64,000 bases of DNA, from assembly GCF_050624435.1 (NCBI RefSeq), contig NC_134535.1:73342494-73406493 (forward strand), in the 5' to 3' direction. A program made the translations under genes and the position numbers. The notes under the pieces were generated by a model that was given only the letters and a program-made list of their open reading frames with translations, was not told where the DNA came from and searched no databases. This stretch comes from Tenrec ecaudatus. Its lineage: Eukaryota > Chordata > Mammalia > Afrosoricida > Tenrecidae. Of this stretch, positions 22,146-33,600 are shown one piece after another; the stretch's first letter is position 1, and every line of letters starts with the position of its first letter.

Positions 22146-23985
22146 TGTTACTGCTAGGTGTCATCAAGTCAGCTCAGATTCATAGCAACCTTACATACAA
22201 CAACAAAAAATCCTGCCCAGCTTCTGTGTCATCCTCACAATTTGTATGTTTGAGCTCCATCAATCCATCTCACTGAAGGTCTGTAAGGTCCAGCCTTTCA
22301 GCAGGTTCTAAGAGGCGGTTGTGCAATTAAAGAGAAAGAATAAAAGACAGCGAAGTGTGTAGGGTGTTCATGAAGCCATGAACAAGAGAGAGCAAATGTA
22401 TTTTTTCAGTGGGTATATGTAGCCTTGGAACATGCAAACCCCATCAATCACATGTGTAAAAAGGTGGGCAATGTCTTGCCCTAGAAGTTCCTGAGCAAAT
22501 TGGGGGAGTAACCTAAGACCAATACAGGGGGCAGGCAGCAGGGACTCAACTGCCCATGGAGCGGAGAGAACAATAGAGCACGTATGCTCCTAGAGGTAGA
22601 CCAGAGGCTGCTTGGTGATCAGCCACGTGCTGGTAAGAAATATGTTTACAGTACACCATTATGGGGGAGAGATTGTGGGGAATGATCTTTAGTCAGGAGA
22701 ATGTGACTGAGATTCATCTCCAACTCACAAATGTGAAGGCCCTTCCTCCACCAGAGTCTTGGCCTTCCAGACTCTTTATTACGAGAATTGACATACCATT
22801 TCTTCCTGGCCCTCAGTTTCCCACAATGGTCCTCCCATTTTTTTTGTTTTTTTTTTATCTGATGTCACTTTCCAGGGACTTGTCTCTCCTGATCCATGTT
22901 CAAAATACATTAGATGAAGTCTTGCCATCCTCTATTTAAGGAGAATTCTGGTTGCAATTCCTCCAAGACAGGTGTATTTGTTCTGTCTGGCAGCGCAGGG
23001 TACTTTCAATATCCTTTGCCAACACCATAATTCAAATACATCAATGCCCCTCCGGTCTTCCTTGTTCCTTGCCCAGCTTTCACGTGGATGTGAGCTGATG
23101 GAAAACACCTTGGCAGGGATCATCTTGGCAGGAACATCTTAGTCCGCAAAGTAATATCTTTGTTTGCTAGCACTTAAAGAAGTCTTGGGCAGAACGTTGT
23201 CCAACACAATATGTCATTTGATTTCTTGACAAATGCTTCCATGAGCACTGACTGTGGGATCCAAGAAAAATGAAATCCTTGACAACTTCAATATTCTGTT
23301 TATCAGGATGTTGCTTATTAGTCCAGTGCTGAGGATTTCTGTTTCATTTACATTGAGTTGTAATGCATCCTAAAGACTATATTCTTGATCAGTAACTGTT
23401 TCAAATCCTCTTTGCTTTCAGCAAACAAGGTTGTGTTATCTGCATCCCACAGGTTGTTAATGAGCCTTCTTCAAATCCTGATGCCACATTCTTTTTCATA
23501 TAGTCCAGCTTCTCAAATTATTTGTTCAGCATACAGATTGATTAAGTGTAATAATAGGATACAGTTCTACTTCACACACTTCCTGATTTTAAACCATGCA
23601 GCATCCTCTTGTTCTGTCAGGATGACTGCTTTTTGTTCTATGTACATGTTCTGCGTGAACACAATTAAGTGTTCTGGAATCATCGTGCTGGGTAATGTTG
23701 TCCATAGTTTGCTATGGCACACACAGTTGAATGCTTTGGCATGGTCAATAAAGCACAAGTTAACATTCTCTGGGATTTCCTGCCTTCAGCCAAGATCCAC
23801 GTGGTATCCGCAATAATATCCTTCAGTCCACAGTCTCTTCTGAATCTGGCTTGAATTCCTGGCAACTCCCTGTCAATGTGCTGTGTTGGGTTACTCCTCC
23901 AATATCCTCAGAGACCTTTAGGGAGAGGGCACAGCCCACTTTGTTATGTATGTGGTTACCAGTAATTAGGAGGGCTTGCATGCGT
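22146..23985 (-). mobile_element. RTE LINE, minus strand, two segments around an unassigned insert
   Basis: The 3' tail lies at 22146-22315 (ttactgctaggtgtcatcaa). The coding part resumes at about 22850 and runs to about 23985. Readable minus-strand pieces include FELWCWQRILKVPC (22932-23123), the MCFIDHAKAFNCVCHSKLWT segment of the RT (23567-23758) and QARFRRDCGLKDIIADTTWI (23680-23865). The 535 bp between the segments (22316-22849) is not RTE-like and is probably a later insertion or rearrangement. The element is 5'-truncated and broken. Confidence 0.8.
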
Positions 23986-23989
23986 GGGT

Positions 23990-24111
23990 TTATGAGATGG
24001 AGGAGGACTTTGTAGATCACTGTCAGACATATGGGCTAATGTTGGACTTATGGGCTTGGACAGCACTGGGTTGGGATACTTTCTTAATAAACACTTACCC
24101 TTGATATAAAA

Positions 24112-24156
<45 letters not shown>

Positions 24157-24196
24157 TTCTATGGATGTGTTTCCCTAGTTTACCCATACTAACACA
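23990..24196 (+). repeat. ERV-L-type LTR, right end only
   Basis: The last 200 bp or so of the plus-strand LTR family (gatggaggaggactttgtag, then tacccatactaacaca). The left part is missing, and the join with RTE sequence near 23985 marks a deletion. An AT then GT dinucleotide run at 24119-24156 lies at the same place where other copies carry a short AT-rich block. Confidence 0.85.
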
Positions 24197-24660
24197 GGAT
24201 GCATGAGAAGTAGGACGCAGATATATGAGAAGAGGGAGAGGGTATCAAAGGACCTAAATGAGGAGTCTGACTAAGGTAAGATTTAGTCTCCAAAGACCCC
24301 AGGGGAGCAGATTCCATCAAATGGGGGATCTTTTTCTCCCACCCACCCCCCTTTTTTGGTGTGTGTGTGAGTGTATGTGAGTGCGGTTCAAGAATAACAA
24401 GGTAGAAGATTGGTGTTTATTTGGGGGGGCGGGGTTTGAAGAAAATTTTTATTATTTTATGCTCAGGGGCCTAAAATGTTTTCAGGAAACAGGTAACTGT
24501 AAGAGTAGCAAACTTACAACGTCGTAGACATTTGGATTAAACAATTTTCCCATTTATCCATTGTGTACCTTTTTCTGTCTCTCATCTTCCCCTTCTCAAG
24601 CACAGTTGCTATAAACTAGATAAGAAACACTGTTCTTGGAAATTTATTTTAATCATCTTA
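24197..24660. other. Intergenic, GT- and G-rich stretch
   Basis: No gene. A short GT-rich run is at 24358-24385 and a G-run at 24422-24433. It leads up to the target site of the ferritin retrocopy. Confidence 0.5.
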
Positions 24661-24664
24661 CTTA

Positions 24665-25591
24665 GAGCTCATACAATTTTTTATTTTTTGCTGCAAAAGG
24701 AAGCTTTATTGTTTCCATTTGGTCCCCAGCTGGGGGGGAGGGGCTCCAGGGCGGTGGCGCTGCGGACGGGTTCAGGCAGAGGGGCACAGGCCGGCAGTGG
24801 GGAGACAGAGGGCCCCTGGCAGGTGGCTCGGCGCTGCAGGTTCCTAGTCTTCTTTGAGAGTGAGCCTCTCGAAGAGATCCTCGCCCAGCCCGGCCTGGGG
24901 GCTGGCCAGCCTGCGGAGGTTGGTCAGGTGGTCGCCCATCTTCTTGAGGAGTTTCACCTCCTTGTCCAGGAAGTGGTTCTCCAGAAAGTCACAGAGATGT
25001 GGTTCGGTGTGAGTGGACCCCGCGGCATGCAGGTCCAGAAGAGCCTGGTTGAGTTTTTTCTCCAGGGCCAGGGCAGCTTCCCTGGCGTCCAGGGCTCAAC
25101 CCCACTCATCTTGAGACTGCTTCTGCACATCCTGGGAGAGCGCGCGGCCACCGCACTGGTTCTGCAGTTTCCAGAGATGCTCAGCCCCCTCGCGCTTCTC
25201 CTTCGCCAGCTCGCGGAAGAAGTGCCCCCCGCCTTCCAAGGCCACATCATCGCGGTCGAAAAAGCAGCCCAGAGAGAGGTAGGTGTCAGAGGCCTGCAGG
25301 TGCAGGATGACCAGACAGTGGACGCCGGCCTCCGCGTCCGCAGAATAATTCTGACAGATCTGAGAGCTCATGATGCGTCAGTTTGGAGGTCACCGCACGC
25401 CAAATAAAAGTGTCCGCTGGTCCCAAGAGGAGGGGCTGCCCGAGAAGAAGGTCCCCAAGTTATTTCCGGAAAGAAACCTGTTGCGTGGCGGAGGGTTGGC
25501 GGCAGGGAGTCCCCGGATCTGTTCCGTTCAAACACTGTTGAGGCAAGACACAGATCCATGGGACCACGGGGCCAGCTTGAGCTCATAAAAT
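24665..25591 (-). pseudogene. FTL: Ferritin light chain processed pseudogene (retrocopy)
   Basis: An intronless minus-strand copy of the ferritin light chain mRNA, whose product is the non-catalytic subunit of the 24-mer iron-storage shell. The start ATG is at 25369-25371 ([10 protein letters not shown]). The frame runs 91 codons to an in-frame TGA at 25096-25098, right after QDEWG. Reading on in the same frame gives the remaining 84 codons to TAG at 24844-24846, so the length of 175 residues plus stop equals normal FTL. There are no frameshifts. A 3'UTR with AATAAA (24705-24710) and a poly(A) remnant (T-run 24677-24689) follows. Near-identical flanks gagctcatacaat (24665-24677) and gagctcataaaat (25579-25591) form the target duplication. 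It is a classic L1-mediated retrocopy and essentially full length, including the 5'UTR. Confidence 0.95.
25519..25553 (-). promoter_or_regulatory. Iron-responsive element remnant in the FTL retrocopy
   Basis: The minus strand keeps the ferritin 5'UTR iron-responsive element. The loop CAGTGT lies at 25532-25537 on the minus strand, closed by CTCAA and TTGAA, and a bulge cytosine sits on the 5' side. Four of the five upper-stem pairs can form; the basal one is a C/A mismatch. In functional ferritin mRNA this hairpin binds IRP1/IRP2 and blocks translation when iron is low. Here it sits about 160 nt upstream of the pseudogene ATG and has a role only if the copy is transcribed. Confidence 0.88.
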
Positions 25592-25751
25592 TTGTATCAC
25601 AATCTGTACAGACTTCCATTTTGTCAAGCACGCTTGTGCATATGTTGCCATCAACGTTTTCAAAGCATTTTTTGAGGGCTCAAAAGTATTTATTGAATAC
25701 ATGAGTGATTGACCCCCACACAGGTTAGAGGGTCTTCTCTCCTCTTGCTCC
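25592..25751. other. Short intergenic spacer
   Basis: The 160 bp between the ferritin retrocopy and the L1 3' end. Nothing recognised. Confidence 0.5.
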
Positions 25752-27195
25752 TTTATTTTTTTTAATTTAATAAATCTTTTTATTGGGGTTCATACAACTC
25801 TTATCACAATCCATACATACATCAATTGAGTAAAGCACCCTTATGCATTCGTTGCCCTCGTCATTCTCAAAATTCTCCTTCCACTTGGGTTCCTGGAATC
25901 AGCTCGTTTTCCTTTTTTTCCCTCCCCCTCCCTCCCCGCTCCCCCCACCCCCAAGAACCCTTAATAGTTTATAAATTATTATTTTATCTTATCTTACACT
26001 GCCCGACATCTCCCCTCACCCACCTTCCCATTGCCCATCTCCCAGAGAGGAGGTTACACGTAGATCCCCAAGATCGGTTCTCCCTTTCTACACCCTCTTC
26101 CCTCCCGGTGTCGCCACTCCTACCGCTGGTCCTGAGGGGTTCATCAGTCCTAGATTCCCTGTGTTTCCAGATCCCTACTGTACCGCTGTCATCTAGTTCT
26201 TGTGGTCCTGGAATAGGGCACTGACCCACCTAAGGGGAGGGTATTGTTTGTGTCTCCACAGAAAAAGAGGGCCCAGACTTAAAGCCAGTGCCACATGAAT
26301 GCAGCATGCCGGCAAGGAGTGCAAGCCTGTGGAGGGGCCTGAGGGCTCGGCCCCCATACCAGCTACGTGGACAACTGGCCCTCCTTCCAGAAGAATTTAC
26401 TTGAGAGGACGGCACTGAAGCTGCAGCTAGGAGAGAGGGGCATGTCTGATCAGAGCAAATACATCCTGGCCCATCAGGCCTGGAGGAATATATCCCCACT
26501 CTGAACAGCCAACGCACAGAGTGGACCATATAGCTGATCCCCCTCTGAGACACGCCGTTGCTTGCTGGCCCAGGGTCCTAAGGAGGACAACACTGGAGAC
26601 TCTGTCGGGACTGGCCCAGACTGACCCTGTGACTCGGAGGCAAACCACTAAAGGTGTGCGGCAGAGCAACTGTGGGAGCAGAGCAGGGAGCCCCCAAGGG
26701 AGTACAAAGGACAGACTCTGGGGCCAAAGCATGGTACCCCATTGGACCTGACTAAAGGACACGCCTAGAGATTAAAAAATCAGACCTGGATCTATTTACA
26801 GGTTTTTCTTTCGTTTTAAATTTTGTTTTGTCTTTTAATTATTCTTTTATGGGTCATTGGTTTGTGTTCTCACTCATCGCCTATCTTGCTATGACTTGAT
26901 TTTTGGTGCATATTGTCATCTCTACAGATCTACCTAGATAAGATAGGCTGGAAGAATAGTCTGGGGGAGAAAACAATGGGACCAATGGCTCCAGGGACAC
27001 AGTGGAGTGGGGGAGGAGGGGGAAAGGAGGTGGTGCTGACCAACCCAGGACAGGGGAGCAACAAGTGATCCAAAATCAGTGGCAAGGAGGGTGTGGGAGG
27101 CCTGGTAGTGATTCAGTAAGGGCAATGTAACCGAGAGAAATTACTGAAACCCAAATGAAGGCAGAGCTTGATAGTGAAAAAACAGGACAACATTA
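25752..27195 (-). mobile_element. 5'-truncated L1 with twin-priming inversion
   Basis: An L1 3' end in two opposite-facing parts. The part at 25752-26229 is minus strand, starts with the poly(A) remnant (ttttttttaatttaataaatc) and matches the last 400 bp or so of the L1 3'UTR at 46.98-47.39 kb. The part at 26230-27195 is plus strand and matches the 3'UTR at about 45.25-46.23 kb. The internal order, with the most 5' sequence at the junction, is what twin priming predicts. About 750 bp of the element between the two parts is missing. No coding sequence is included. Confidence 0.85.
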
Positions 27196-27244
27196 TAAGG
27201 ACAAAGTTTGTTTCCACCCCCGAGATAGTGTCTGAAGTGTTGTT

Positions 27245-27450
27245 CTCATTGCTTGGTTGCTGTCAAGTCTGTTCCGGTTTATAACAGCACATACACGCAG
27301 AGGAGGACCACTCTACAGAGTTTGCAAGGCTGCGGTCTTTTGGAAGTAGGTCTCTAGACCTGTCTTCTTAGGAGCTTCAGAGTGCGTTGAACCACCAACC
27401 TTTCAGCTAGAAATCAAGACCTTAATCATCTGTGCCGCCCAGGCACTTCT
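27245..27450 (-). repeat. AfroSINE-like SINE
   Basis: Minus-strand SINE. The tail is at the left (cttggttgctgtcaagtctgttccgg) and the tRNA-like head at the right (gaaccaccaacctttcagct, then atctgtgccgcccaggc). Confidence 0.8.
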
Positions 27451-27579
27451 AATAATTTGGGAGTGAATAAAGAGACGGACAAATACCAATCCCAAAGCAA
27501 ACCGTTATTGACTTGAACAACAATAATTGCTTGCATTCATTATAGTTTTCGGAGCCTTTTGTTTGCCAACTCAATTTGT

Positions 27580-27996
27580 GCTAAATTGACGACATGAAGG
27601 GTCCCAGTTTTTACACCTCCCTGTGTCCACCTCTTTTGCCTTCCCATATTGACTCTGGGCTTGGCCACATGGTTTTCTTCAGCCAACGGGTAAAGCAGCA
27701 AATTTGACTGAGTAGAGACTTTAAAAAAATGGGTACTCATTAACTGCCACATATGTGGAAATGAGCGGGAGCCAACCTGGTAGAACAATGTGAGAAACTC
27801 TTGGAAGACAGTTGAATTATCCCACCCAAGGTCATCCTGCATCCATCAACCACCAGACACATGACTAGGCAGAGTCAAGATTAGGAAAACCATCTTGCTG
27901 ATCTTCTAACTCCCGGGATATAATAAATAGGTATTGATGAAAATCAAAATGTTTGGGGCTAACTTATTATACAACAAGAGCTAACTGATGCACTTG
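27580..27996 (+). repeat. MLT1-type (MaLR) LTR
   Basis: Plus-strand LTR-like sequence with the usual MaLR landmarks: gggcttggccacatgg near 27656, ccaccagacacatgac near 27850, an aataaa polyadenylation motif at 27922-27927, and the ending gagctaactgatgca near 27978-27992. It is old and diverged. It is named from general family knowledge, because no second copy is present here. Confidence 0.65.
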
Positions 27997-30039
27997 CAAG
28001 CCTCAATTTTCCATCAGGCTACAAGATTCCACTCGCAGCCCTTTCCCAGCAGTGCAGGGGACAAGCTTCACATTGTAACCCACGGTGGGCAGTGCAGAGT
28101 CTGCATGGCCATCTGCAGCAGCACTTCTGGGAAAGCACTGAATAAGTAAAATCTCCTCTCCCGCTTGCCCTTCACCTTCAATTACCTAAGGAGAAAGGGA
28201 AAAGAAAGTTTAAGGCAGCTTGAGATACCAAGACTAACTGCATATTGCAAAAGGCACCATTTCGCTTGACTGAGCATTTCCAAACAAGTTTCAGCTCCTG
28301 AGCATTTTAAACACAGATGGAGAACAATATAAATAATGTATGCATGTGTATAAATATATATATACATAGATATGCATTTATATCTATACGGCTCTTAATG
28401 AATCATTGCGTGGGACATTGTGAATGTTAAATTGGTCTGAATTTCTACCCTCCCTCTATCTGGCTCTCCAGGCACCAGTCCCATCAATCTCTAAACTCTG
28501 ACACCAGGCAGTTCATTGTTTTTCAAATTTATGACATTTTTCAGTTCATTGTTTTTAAACTGTCACCCTCAGTGGGTCGCTGGCACAACTCATTGCAACT
28601 CTCAGCTCCCACGGAGCGGCTCGCCCTAGGAGTGATGTGCTAGCAAAATTTGGGGTTGACTGAGCTCCAGGATGGTAAATACTCTCCATGTGCTTCCTCT
28701 GATGACAGCATTAGCTTTGTCCTCCACCCTTACTCCAAATAGAGGTAATTAAGAGCGTGATTGGCCATCCCTAACACAGCTAATGAAAATGAGGGACATT
28801 GAAAATAGAACCAATCATCCTACCCAACCTCACTGGGCTGCAAGCCTAGCTCTCCCAGACATCCCAAGAGTTTTATGTTACCACGACAGAAATGTCTTAA
28901 TATTGCAGATGCTGTCTGGCCTCTCGCAAGCCAGCTCTGCATCTGATTATCAACTTAAACAGGCTGAGTGTGATCTGCTGGATTTCTCGTTTGTTTTCTG
29001 ACATGTATGCCGAATGCACTTCATTCACACTCTAGGAAAGGGCCTGATTTCTCCCCGGGTTAATACGATACATGAGGTTCCGTGAACATGGAAATCAACT
29101 TCCCCTCTCTATCCCGGGTTCAGCATTGGGTAGAATGTAGACATTGAACCTGCTTTTAATAGAGGCATCAGACAACCGGATCGGATCTGACTCTGCACTT
29201 CACCACGGAGTGACCCTGCACAAGTCAAATCGTGCCCGACCCGTGGGTTCCTCCTCTGCAAATGAGGGTGCATACGATTTCTAAATCTCCTTTCAGCATG
29301 AAAGTCTCATTGTGTTATCCACTGAATTGCCTGATATTTCCTTTCACTTCTATAGTGTGCATATGGTTATTTTAGCATTTGTGGTATTTCCAATCTATTT
29401 ACTTCCTTATATAAATTGCATGTCTGTATAAAACTTTCATGGGTATATTTCTTATTTCCCATTACACCTTGGGGTTGAAAGGACTTGAAAAGTAATTAGG
29501 TGGTTCAACCATTCAACAAATGCTAAGCAGTTTTATTATGTGCAAGGCCCTAGGCTAGGGGCTTAGGAAAATAAAATGAATGATCTTTGCCCTCAAGGAG
29601 TTCATAATCTAGTGTCGAAAACCTACCATAGGCAGATAATTACAACACATTGTGGCAAATGCAAGAATACACGTATCTATAAAAGCACTGAAGGAAGACA
29701 CCTAACTCACACGGGAGATCAAGGAATGCATCCTGAAGAGATTATTACAATGCTGATGCTCCAACTATGTCTCTACAAAAAAAAAAGGATGAGAAAGTTA
29801 GTCTCCGCCTCAAACCAAAGGACATATCTAGTCTAGAAAGTGTTTTACTCAATAGCACTGTAGTCAACCAAACTCAAGAGAAGGCTAAACCATTTGCTGC
29901 AATGGTATTGCTAATACACACCACACCTTCAAGTTCCTACCAAGGTGCAAGGAAAGGAGAGTTTTAACTTTAAGCTGAAAGAATGGCAGTTGAAACCTAC
30001 CCAGAGAAGGACTAGCAATTTGCTTTCAAAGAGATTGCA
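27997..30039. other. Intergenic, largely unique, no gene recognised
   Basis: The longest apparently repeat-free stretch in the left half. No ORF longer than about 86 codons and no clear exon. AT-rich simple sequence lies at about 28328-28380. The stretch at 28550-29300 is balanced in base composition and would be the place to look for conserved non-coding sequence, but I cannot show conservation. Confidence 0.5.
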
Positions 30040-30205
30040 CTCACTCACTGCCATCGAGGCAATACTGTGACCCACTGAGGATTTTCCAGACTGTTTCCTG
30101 GAGTAGAAATCTCAGTCTTTCTCCCCCAGAGTTTCTGGTAGTTTCAAACTGCCAACCATGCAGATCTCAGTTCAATGCATAACCACTCCTCCACCAGGGC
30201 TCCTA
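30040..30205 (-). repeat. AfroSINE-like SINE
   Basis: Minus-strand copy: tail cactgccatcgaggcaatac, head gtagtttcaaactgccaacc and cataaccactcctccaccag, ending gggctcct. Confidence 0.85.
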
Positions 30206-30639
30206 TAGAGATTACAGGTTAAGAAAAAAAAGAAGACAGTTCTACATTATCACATTCTGGTTACTGTGAGTCAAAATCAAGGCACAATAGCAACTCATTC
30301 TTTTGTGTTTCACACTACAGGGACAGTGTGGATGTAATTTAAGTTCTGAGAACTTTTTAAATTCATTTTTAAAAACCTAGTGCTGTTGCTGGCAGAGCAT
30401 CTTTACTGCCCTATCCCTCCTTTCTGTCCATCTCCTGTTCCCTGGGGTAAACCCAACCGCTTTCACACTCTCCTCCCTGGTGTTATTCTCCAAAGAGAGA
30501 TTGAGAAGCAACAGAATTAGCTGGCATTTCTTCATCTCCACTTTCAACTCTGTCTTCTTTGGTTGTTATCTAGGTCTTGCTCCTACCCTCTACTATTCTT
30601 ACACCCAAACAACCTGAAAACCAAGTGATAATTGCTAGT
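30206..30639. other. Intergenic, no gene recognised
   Basis: No repeat or gene signal supported. Confidence 0.5.
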
Positions 30640-33600
30640 GGCTGTCAAGCTGGTTCCGACTTAAGCGCAATTCAACGTACAACAAAACTGCCCAGTCCTG
30701 GGGTATCTTCACAGTGCTTCTATATTTGAGTCTCCTTTTACAACCACTGTGTCAATTCACCTTGTTGAGTGTCTTGCTCCATTTTCACTTACCCTCTACT
30801 GGACCAAGCATCATACCCTTTTTCAGAAAGCAGTTCATTCTGTTAGCATGTGCAAAGTATGTGAGACAAAGTCTCCATCTCTGCTTCAATGGAACATTCT
30901 GACTGTAGTTCATTCGAGACAGATTGACTTGTTTTCCTGGCAGCCCATGTTATATTCAGTATTCCTACCCAAGAACACAACTCAAATGCATCAGTTCTTC
31001 TTCCACTTTTCTTATTCATGTCCAGCTTTCATAAGCATATCGGGCAGTTGAAAATTCCACTGTTAGATCAAGTACACCTTAGGCCTTAGTGGGATTTTTG
31101 GTTTTCAACAATTTAATTTTATTGTTGTTATTAGTGTTCTTGTTCTTATTCTTGTTCTTGTTGGCACTGGACTTGCCCAACACATCAATGGATTTCTTGA
31201 CTACCACTTCCAAGGGCACTGATTGTGGGTCTGAGTAAAATGAAATATTTGACAGCTTCCATCTTTTCTCCGTTTATCATGGTGTTGTTTATTGGTCCAG
31301 TTGTGGGGATTTTCATTTTCTTTATGTTGAAGTATAATCCATACTGAAGACTATAGCCTTCGATCATCATCAGTGAGTGCTTCAAATCCTCTTCCCTTTC
31401 AGCAAACAAAGGTTGTGTCATCTGCACATTGCCAGTTGCTTGAGGAACATTCCACCAATCCTTATGCTGCATTCTTCTCCATGTAGCCGAGCTTCACAGC
31501 TCAGTTGCTCAGCATAAAGATAAAACCCTAACAGACACCTTTCTTGCTTTTTAAATCACGCAGTATTCCCCTTTTCTGATGGGACAATTGTCTCTTAGCC
31601 TAGGTACAGGTTCCAAGGGAGCACAATTACGTATTCTGGAATTCCAATTCTTGGTGATTTATCTGAAATCTGTTATGTCCCACACAATCAAATGCCTTGG
31701 CATAGTTCCTAAACTACAGGCAAACATATTTCTGGTATTGTCTTCTTTCAGTCAAGATCCATCTGACTTCAGGAAGATATCCTTCATTCCATGTCTCTTC
31801 CTGAAACCGGATGGAATTGCAGGCAGTTCCTGTAGTACACAGCTGCAATCCTTTTAAAATTGTTTTCAGTAAAATTTTACTTGTCTTTGATATTGTCTCA
31901 TAATCCCTACATTCCACTGGGCCATCTTTCTTTGGAATGAATATTAATATATGGACCTCTTCCAGTTGGTTGGCTAAGTAAATGTCTTCCAGATTTCTTT
32001 GCATAGAAAAATGAGCACTTCCAGCTGCTTCAGTTTGTTGAAACATCCCAAGTATGATTTGTCGATTTCTAAAACTTTGTTGTTAGCTAATGCCTTTGGT
32101 GGAGTTGTCCTTCTTAAATATCACTGGTTGTTAATTATATACTACCTCTTGAAATGAGTGAAAATCAACAAATTATGTTTGGTACAGTGATTCTATATAT
32201 TTCTTCCATATTTTTAATCATTTTATGGGGGAGCTCTTACAACTCTTATCACGATCCATACATACATCCATTGTGTCAAGCATATTTGTACATTTTTTGC
32301 CCTCATCATTCTCAAAACATTTGCTTTCTGCTTGAGCCCTTAGTATCAGCTCCTCATTTTCCCCTCCCTCTCTGCTCCCTGCTGTCATGAACCCTTGATA
32401 ATTTATAAATAATTATTATTTTGTCATATCTTACACTGTCCGACGTCTCCCTTTATCCACTTTTCTGTTGTCCATCCCCCAGGTAGGAGGTTATATGTAG
32501 ATCATTGTAATCGGTTTCCCTTTTCTGCCCCACCTTCCCTCCACCCTCCCAGTATCGCCACTCTCACCACAGGTCCTGAAGGGATCATCTGTCCTGGATT
32601 CCCTGTGTTTCCAGTTCCTATCTGTACCAGTGTACATCCTTTGGTCTAGGCATATTTGTAAGGTAGAATTGGGATCATGATAGTGGGGGGTGGGAGGAAA
32701 CATTTAAGAACTAGATGAAAGTTGTGTGTTTCATCGTTGCTACACTGCACTCTGACTGGCTCGTCTCCTCCCCACAACCTCTCAGCAAAGGGAATGTCCA
32801 TTTGCCTTCAGATGAGCCTTGGGTCCCCAATCTGCACTCGCCCTCGTTCTAAATTATATGATTTTTTTTTCTTTAATGCCTGATACCTGATCCCTTCAAC
32901 ACTTCATGATCCCACAGGCAGGTGTGCTTCTTCCATGTGAGCTTTGTTGCTTCTGGGCTAGATGGCTGCATGTTTACCTTCAAGCCTTTAAGACCCAAGA
33001 CCCCAGACGCTATATTTCTCAATAGTCGGGCATCATCAGCTTTCTCCACCGCACTTGCTTATGCACACATTTACCTTCAGCGATTGTGTCGGAAAGGTAA
33101 GCATCATGGAATATCAGTTTAATAGAACAAAGTGTACTTGTATTGAGGGAGTACTTGAGTGGAGGCCCAATGTCCATCTGCTACCTTAATACTAAACCTA
33201 TAAATGTATGCCCATAGATCTATTTCCCCATCATGTGTAAATATATTTACATATGTACATGCCTGTATTAGACCTCTATAAATGCCCTTTGCCTCCTAGT
33301 TCTTTCCTCTTATTTCCTTTTACTTTCCTTCTGTCCCACTATCACGCTCAGCCTTCATTTGCTTTTCAGTAATTCCTATCGGTTCCATTGCCCTTATACC
33401 CTCCTTGCCACTGATTTTGAATTACTTGTTCTTCCCTTCCATCTTCTTCTGATGCTTCTTGCATCTTTCAATGCTTTTCCCATGGAATCCTACAATATTT
33501 CAACTCAAGGTTTGAAATTTTCTTCAGTTCTTTCAGCTTGAGAAACTCTGAATTTAATCTTCCCTTTTTGGTTTTCTAATTCTAAATCATTGCACATTTA

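Noticed and set aside
24688-25407. 239-codon open frame on the plus strand, the longest in the window
   Set aside because: It is the exact antisense of the ferritin light chain retrocopy. The frame is open because of the codon composition of the sense strand, and the sense strand explains every base.
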